33,843 bases of DNA from Polaribacter sp. (GTDB taxonomy: Bacteria; Bacteroidota; Bacteroidia; Flavobacteriales; Flavobacteriaceae): positions 1 to 33,843 of the forward strand of contig JABAZI010000075.1 in NCBI GenBank assembly GCA_018608545.1, given 5' to 3'. A program made the translations under genes and the position numbers. Position 1 is the first letter of the stretch. Each line of letters opens with the position of its first letter. This document shows positions 28,732-33,843 of the stretch, one piece after another. Below the pieces are notes generated by a model. The model did no database searches, had not been told where the DNA came from, and saw only the letters and a program-made list of their open reading frames with translations.

Positions 28732-31700
28732 CTACTGTTCGTCCGGAATAAGATGGTCAAACATTTTTACGAGAGTCATAAATTCCTCTTTTAAAGCGTC
28801 TATATATTCTTTATCAACATCTGATGTTTCAGCCTGACTGATTAAATTCTTATACATATACAAGGTGGTATCAATCTCGTCAAAAATTAGTGCCGTATTG
28901 TCCATAGAAAAAGAGCTTAACCAAATCAATTTTTCTTTAAATATAGTTAAAAGGACGTTGGAGGTTTCTCTTGCTTTTTTAGAATCACCCAAGCGGTAAT
29001 ATGCTTCGGGATACCCTAGTGATAAACTATAATGATCAAAGTCTTTAATAGGCATTTTTTCTAGCGATAAATCCAAAATTTCTAACGCTTTTAAAAGATC
29101 ACCTTTATTGCTGAAAGCTTCAGACAAACGAAATAAATTATTACGCATGGAAATAGAATTTCTTTTGGTTTGTTCGTCTAGATAAATTTCCCCATCATTG
29201 ATGTTTCTCCAATCCCATTTTTGAATATTAGCATACATTTTATCGGTGTCAATACGTCCCATGTCAAACATGCTTTTCCCTTCAATTGGTGTTTTAATCG
29301 GAACCAATTTATAGGCCAAACCATCTAATTGCAAATAATCTTTTAACCAAATATATTCTTCGTCTGCATTTGCACCACCTGTAAAGTAAATAGGCCTTTC
29401 CCAGTTATTATTGGCTAGAATATCTAGCATTAGAATTCTGTTTTTTAATAGCGCTTTATCATCTATAGTGATGTCGATGAAGGGTACAATCTTATCTGCA
29501 TCTTTTTGTGCGACAATTCCGTTTTCTAATACTTTTTGTTTGTTTACAGGAATTCGTATTCTATTGGTTGGATAAAATTTTTCTTTTGAATTGTTTTCTG
29601 TTTCAACGTAGGTAACATCACTATCAGAGGCAATCCAACGTAGGAGGTTTTTAATGGTCATTACAGAATCTTTAAAACGAGGATGTTCTAGAGAATAAGC
29701 AACATCTAAAGTTCCGTATTTATACTGATCGTGTTGTAATTGTGATGGAATAGGTGCCGCATCATAGGTGGCACGTTTCATTTGGTCTATATACCAATCC
29801 GTAGCAAAAAGAGAAGTATTTACTAATTTAACATCTGTTCTTATTCCTTCTACTTCTTGCATGTACCACAGCGGGAATGTGTCATTATCTCCAATGGTAA
29901 ACATGATGGCATTTTCATCACAACTCTCTAGATAGGCTTGTGCATTTAAATGAGTTGTATATCGGTTTGAACGATCGTGATCATCCCAGTTTTGAGAGGC
30001 CATTAATGTAGGTACTGCTAAAAAAGCAATCATAGAGACTGCAATTGCAACTATTTTTTGATTCGCAAAATTTTTCAAGTATTCATAGAGCGCAAGAACT
30101 CCAAAGCCAATCCAAATAGCAAAAATATAAAAACTACCTACAACAGCATAATCTCGCTCTCTGGGTTCAAAAGGCTTGGGGTTGGTATAAAATATAATTG
30201 CAAACCCTGTAAAAGCGAAGAATAATAACAATGTAAAGAAGTTTTCTTTATCCCATTTTACCTGGTATAACAATCCAATGATCCCTAATATCAAGGGTAA
30301 AAAGTAGTACGTATTCCTTCCTTTGTTTTCCAGAACTTGTGAGGGAAGCTTTTTCTGAGAGCCAAGTCTTGCTTCGTCAATAGCATTAATTCCGCTGATC
30401 CAATTTCCATTAAAAATATCTAAATTCCCTTGAATATCATTTTGACGGCCTACAAAGTTCCACATAAAATAACGACCGTACATGTAGCCAAACTGAAAAC
30501 TCATCATAAATTGTATGTTCTCCTTAAATGTTGGTCTTCGGGTGCTATTTTGCGGAATTCCAGCGATAGATTTATACATTTTTTCTGAAGCAGGATTTAC
30601 CATCCTTGGAATAACCCCTTTGTGTTTATCAGACCAATTTGGGACCACATTTTTGTAAGTATTTACAATTTCATATTTTCCATTTCTCTTTTCATATTTG
30701 GGTTTGTCGTCTTTGTAAGGACGCTTTTCATCTTGCTGTCTTTTGTAGGAATTTGAATAGTAGGTATGATAAAAAACATTGGCATCTCCATATTGTTCGC
30801 GTTCGTAATACGCTAATAACTCTCGAGCACTTGAGGGATTATTTTCATTAATTGTTGTATTTGCGTTGGCTCTAATTGGGAGCATCATCCAAGAAGAAAA
30901 ACCGATCATTATAAATAAAACGGAGAGGATCAATGTATTCATAAGGACCTTGTTTTTTTTACGAGTAAAATTGAGTCCAACATAGAATAAAGCAATCAAG
31001 ATAATTGCAGCTATGATACTTCCTGAATTGTAGGGCATTCCAATAGAATTGATAAAAAATAATTCTGAAACACTAAAAAACTTTAATGTAAAAGGGAATA
31101 AAAATTTAAAAACAAACATTAAAACTACGACAGAAACCACAGTGGCTACTGCGGTAGTTTTCGCATTGATATTCTTATATGTTTTGAAGAAATATAATAA
31201 TACAATCGCAGGAATTACCAGTAGAGAAAGGATGTGAACACCAAATGATAAACCTACTACAAAACTTATTAAAATCAACCATTTGTGACCTCTTGGGGTA
31301 TGTATTTCACTTTCCCATTTTAAACCTAGCCAGAATAACAATGCCATTAAAAAAGAGGACATGGCGTACACTTCACCTTCTACAGCACTGAACCAAAAAC
31401 TATCAGAAAAAGTATATGCCAAAGAACCTACAATGCTACTTCCTAATATTGCAATGTATTTTCCTTCAGAAATACCCCCTCTTTTTAACGCTAATTTTTT
31501 TGTCAAATTAGTAAGGGTCCAGAACATACATAAAATGGTAAATGCACTTGCTAAGGCAGACATGAAATTAACCATTTTAGCAATTTCATTTACATTTGAG
31601 GTAAACATTGCAAAAAAAGCTCCCAACATTTGAAATAATGGTGCTCCTGGTGGGTGACCAACTTCAAGCTTAACAGAAGTGGAAATATATTCTCCACAAT

Positions 31701-31809
31701 CCCAAGCACTTACAGTTGGTTCTAGTGTTAGAGAGTACGTTATTAAAGCAATGGCGAATACAATCCATCCTAAGATGATATTCCATTTTTTAAAATTTTC
31801 TGAAGTCAT
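28732..31809 (-). CDS. DUF2723 multi-pass membrane protein (putative GT-C-type glycosyltransferase) with C-terminal tetratricopeptide-like region
   Basis: Many TM segments; YSLTLEPTVSAWDCGEYISTSVKLEVGHPPGAPLFQMLGAFFAMF; FEPRERDYAVVGSFYIFAIWIGFG; FTIGDNDTFPLWYMQEVEGIRTDVKLVNTSLFATDWYI. Confidence 0.9.
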   Translation of the reverse strand: MTSENFKKWNIILGWIVFAIALITYSLTLEPTVSAWDCGEYISTSVKLEVGHPPGAPLFQMLGAFFAMFTSNVNEIAKMVNFMSALASAFTILCMFWTLTNLTKKLALKRGGISEGKYIAILGSSIVGSLAYTFSDSFWFSAVEGEVYAMSSFLMALLFWLGLKWESEIHTPRGHKWLILISFVVGLSFGVHILSLLVIPAIVLLYFFKTYKNINAKTTAVATVVSVVVLMFVFKFLFPFTLKFFSVSELFFINSIGMPYNSGSIIAAIILIALFYVGLNFTRKKNKVLMNTLILSVLFIMIGFSSWMMLPIRANANTTINENNPSSARELLAYYEREQYGDANVFYHTYYSNSYKRQQDEKRPYKDDKPKYEKRNGKYEIVNTYKNVVPNWSDKHKGVIPRMVNPASEKMYKSIAGIPQNSTRRPTFKENIQFMMSFQFGYMYGRYFMWNFVGRQNDIQGNLDIFNGNWISGINAIDEARLGSQKKLPSQVLENKGRNTYYFLPLILGIIGLLYQVKWDKENFFTLLLFFAFTGFAIIFYTNPKPFEPRERDYAVVGSFYIFAIWIGFGVLALYEYLKNFANQKIVAIAVSMIAFLAVPTLMASQNWDDHDRSNRYTTHLNAQAYLESCDENAIMFTIGDNDTFPLWYMQEVEGIRTDVKLVNTSLFATDWYIDQMKRATYDAAPIPSQLQHDQYKYGTLDVAYSLEHPRFKDSVMTIKNLLRWIASDSDVTYVETENNSKEKFYPTNRIRIPVNKQKVLENGIVAQKDADKIVPFIDITIDDKALLKNRILMLDILANNNWERPIYFTGGANADEEYIWLKDYLQLDGLAYKLVPIKTPIEGKSMFDMGRIDTDKMYANIQKWDWRNINDGEIYLDEQTKRNSISMRNNLFRLSEAFSNKGDLLKALEILDLSLEKMPIKDFDHYSLSLGYPEAYYRLGDSKKARETSNVLLTIFKEKLIWLSSFSMDNTALIFDEIDTTLYMYKNLISQAETSDVDKEYIDALKEEFMTLVKMFDHLIPDEQ

Positions 31810-31931
31810 AGTTGTTCAATAATATTACAGCGAATTTACTAATAAATATGAATTAAAACAGTTGTAATTTAGATTTATCAAATAGAGATCCCTCATAAAA
31901 GTTTGTTAAAATCAAAATTTCATAAAAAATG

Positions 31932-31962
31932 TTTGTGAAATTAAAACTTTGGGTTAAATTTG
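31932..31962 (+). promoter_or_regulatory. putative Bacteroidetes-type promoter for tRNA-Gln
   Basis: TTTG (31932-31935), 19-nt spacer, TAAATTTG (31955-31962), followed about 17 nt later by the tRNA. Confidence 0.65.
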
Positions 31963-31979
31963 CACCCTCATTAACAGAT

Positions 31980-32050
31980 TGGCCTATGGTGTAATTGGTA
32001 ACACACCGGTTTTTGGTACCGACATTCAAGGTTCGAGTCCTTGTAGGCCA
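31980..32050 (+). tRNA. tRNA-Gln (anticodon TTG)
   Basis: TGGCCTA/TAGGCCA perfect acceptor stem, D arm GTGT..ACAC, anticodon loop TTTTGGT, T arm CAAGG-TTCGAGT-CCTTG; no encoded CCA. Confidence 0.95.
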
Positions 32051-32054
32051 ACAA

Positions 32055-32090
32055 AAAAGTCCTAATAAATTTTTATTTATTAGGACTTTT
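32055..32090. terminator. bidirectional rho-independent terminator between tRNA-Gln and thrC
   Basis: Perfect inverted repeat AAAAGTCCTAATAAAT-tttt-ATTTATTAGGACTTTT. Confidence 0.85.
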
Positions 32091-32116
32091 ACTTTTTCTA
32101 AATAGGATGTCTTTTT

Positions 32117-33400
32117 TTAATTCATTAAAAAATCTTTCAAGTCTTGATAGCTTGATGCTTTTGTAGCAATTTTTTTATGATTCATAATTCCTCTAATTTG
32201 TTCTGGTATTTCAACGCTGACAGGGAGTGTGTCTTCAACAACATCCAAAAATTTAACGGGATGTGCTGTTTCAAGAAAAACCCCAAATTCGTTTTCTTTT
32301 AATCCGTATTTTTTCAAGCCTAAATATCCAACAGCCCCGTGTGGGTCAGAAACATAACCAGAACTGCTGTGAATTTTTTTCATTGCGCTTCTAGTTTCAT
32401 CATCAGTGAAACTATAGGAAGAAAACGCTCTTCTAAGAGCTTCAATGTCGTTGTTAAATAATTCTTGTATTCTAATAAAATTACTAGGGTTACCAACATC
32501 CATTGCGTTTGAAATCGTAGCTTTTGAGGGCTTGGGATTGTAAACACCGTTTACAAGGTAGTTGGGAACAGTATCATTTATGTTGGTGGAGGCTACAAAA
32601 TGCTTGATTGGTAAACCTAATTTTTGCGCCATAATTCCTGCACAAATATTTCCAAAATTACCACTAGGAACTGAAAATACCAGTTCTTTTTGAGTCTTGT
32701 GGAGTGCTTTATAGGCAAAGAAAAAGTAAAACATTTGTGGTAACCAACGTGCAACATTTATAGAGTTTGCTGAAGTGAGTGTTTTGGTAATTTCTTTGTC
32801 TAAAAAAGCTGTTTTCACCATTTCTTGACAGTCATCGAAAACACCATCTACTTCCAAAGCTTTGATGTTCTGACCTAAAGTAGTTAATTGTTTTTCTTGA
32901 ATATCACTTACTTTTCCTGAAGGATATAAAATAACAACATTAACTCCTTTTGTTCCTAAAAAACCATTTGCAACAGCTCCTCCTGTATCTCCGGAAGTTG
33001 CCACCAATACGGTAACCTCATCGTCATTATCTTTGTTAAAATACTCCAAACACTGAGCCATAAATTTTGCTCCAACATCTTTAAATGCCATCGTTGGTCC
33101 GTGGAACAATTCCAGAGAAGCGATGTTGTCATCAACTTTTACTGTTGGGAAATCAAATGAAACTGTTTTTGCGATAATCTCTTTTAATTTCTCTTCAGGA
33201 ATCTCATCACCTACAAATTGTTTGATTACTTCAAAAGCGATTTCATGATTTGTATACTCAGAAATATGATCAATAAAATGTTTGGAGAGTGGAGCAATAT
33301 TTTCTGGAAAATAAAGACCTCTGTCTGGTGCAATCCCATTTACAACTGCATTCTTAAAAGTTGTTTTTGGAGAATTATGAAGTAAACTGTAATAGTTCAT
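32117..33400 (-). CDS. thrC: threonine synthase
   Basis: NYYSLLHNSPKTTFKNAVVNGIAPDRGLYFPE; LELFHGPTMAFKDVGAKFMAQ (PLP lysine); VATSGDTGGAVANGF; VPSGNFGNICAG. Confidence 0.97.
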   Translation of the reverse strand: MNYYSLLHNSPKTTFKNAVVNGIAPDRGLYFPENIAPLSKHFIDHISEYTNHEIAFEVIKQFVGDEIPEEKLKEIIAKTVSFDFPTVKVDDNIASLELFHGPTMAFKDVGAKFMAQCLEYFNKDNDDEVTVLVATSGDTGGAVANGFLGTKGVNVVILYPSGKVSDIQEKQLTTLGQNIKALEVDGVFDDCQEMVKTAFLDKEITKTLTSANSINVARWLPQMFYFFFAYKALHKTQKELVFSVPSGNFGNICAGIMAQKLGLPIKHFVASTNINDTVPNYLVNGVYNPKPSKATISNAMDVGNPSNFIRIQELFNNDIEALRRAFSSYSFTDDETRSAMKKIHSSSGYVSDPHGAVGYLGLKKYGLKENEFGVFLETAHPVKFLDVVEDTLPVSVEIPEQIRGIMNHKKIATKASSYQDLKDFLMN

Positions 33401-33408
33401 GTGTTTTT

Positions 33409-33843
33409 TTATTTAGGTGTCTCAGTAGACACTATTTTTATACCCTCTTGATTTATTTTAGAAATAAACAGTTCAAAATCAATCCCTGTATCTCTATAAC
33501 TTTCTTCAATGTTTTTATAAACAGCTTCAGCAACTGCATCCCCTTTACAAAGTGCAAAAATCGTTGGCCCAGATCCGCTAATTCCAGCTCCTAGTGCTCC
33601 AGCTTTTAAAGCACTGTCTTTTACGTTGTCAAAGAACGGAATTAATTTTTTTCTTGCTGGTTCTACAATAATATCTACCAAAGAATTACTAATAAGATGA
33701 TAGTTGTTTGAATATAAACCGCTAATTAAGCCTCCTACATTTGCCCATTGCGTAACTGCATCTTTTAACTCAATTTTTTTAGGTAAAACAGCTCTAGCAT
33801 CTTTTGTTTTTACCTCTATTTGTGGATGAATTGCAACAACTCT
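33409..33843 (-). CDS. thrB: homoserine kinase (N-terminal part cut off by window edge)
   Basis: Open frame continues to the window edge: RVVAIHPQIEVKTKDARAVLPKKIELKDAVTQWANVGGLISGLYSNNYHLISNSLVDIIVEPARKKLIPFFDNV...GISGSGPTIFALCKGD. Immediately upstream of thrC. The track start at 33681 is an internal TTG. Confidence 0.95.
   Translation of the reverse strand, partial: RVVAIHPQIEVKTKDARAVLPKKIELKDAVTQWANVGGLISGLYSNNYHLISNSLVDIIVEPARKKLIPFFDNVKDSALKAGALGAGISGSGPTIFALCKGDAVAEAVYKNIEESYRDTGIDFELFISKINQEGIKIVSTETPK

Noticed and set aside
31361-31633. 90-aa plus-strand ORF (and 30639..30851, 31049..31237)
   Set aside because: Antisense to the DUF2723 gene; no independent support.
31908-31945. AATTTCA...TGAAATT inverted repeat upstream of tRNA-Gln
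   Set aside because: Short AT-rich arms with a long spacer, easily expected by chance, and it overlaps the promoter -33 element.
1-33843. Search for CRISPR arrays, transposases, integrases, phage genes, toxin-antitoxin or defence genes, rRNA
   Set aside because: None seen by reading; gene content is contiguous housekeeping and the only RNA gene found is tRNA-Gln.

Overview
The window is an AT-rich chromosomal segment from a marine-type Flavobacteriaceae/Bacteroidetes genome. That assignment is inferred from protein families, TAnnTTTG-type promoters and the lack of Shine-Dalgarno sites. It is almost entirely housekeeping genes: yifB/comM (partial), ppc, tilS, pabB, lpd, a haem-binding protein, a glycosyltransferase, an M3 peptidase, purE/purK, greA, a HIT protein, an orphan histidine kinase, a flavin reductase, DUF3127, DUF1456, a VTT-like membrane protein, aat, an RluA-type pseudouridine synthase, a Sua5/TsaC-type protein, polA, a metallophosphoesterase, a thioredoxin-like protein, a polysaccharide deacetylase, a DUF2723 protein, tRNA-Gln(TTG), thrC and thrB (partial). 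I found no CRISPR array, transposase, integrase, prophage, toxin-antitoxin or defence island, and no convincing large new system. The best second-look items are small: (i) an outer-membrane-type gene whose signal peptide is one nucleotide out of frame with its ATG across an A9 run; (ii) a compound TTTAACA/TGTTAAA operator-like array over the metallophosphoesterase promoter; (iii) a long hairpin that buries the yifB translation start; (iv) a promoter-proximal terminator-like hairpin in the greA leader; (v) a thioredoxin-fold protein lacking the CxxC; (vi) a Rieske-like lipoprotein with no histidines; (vii) an RluA-family enzyme with a large Cys-containing N-terminal extension.
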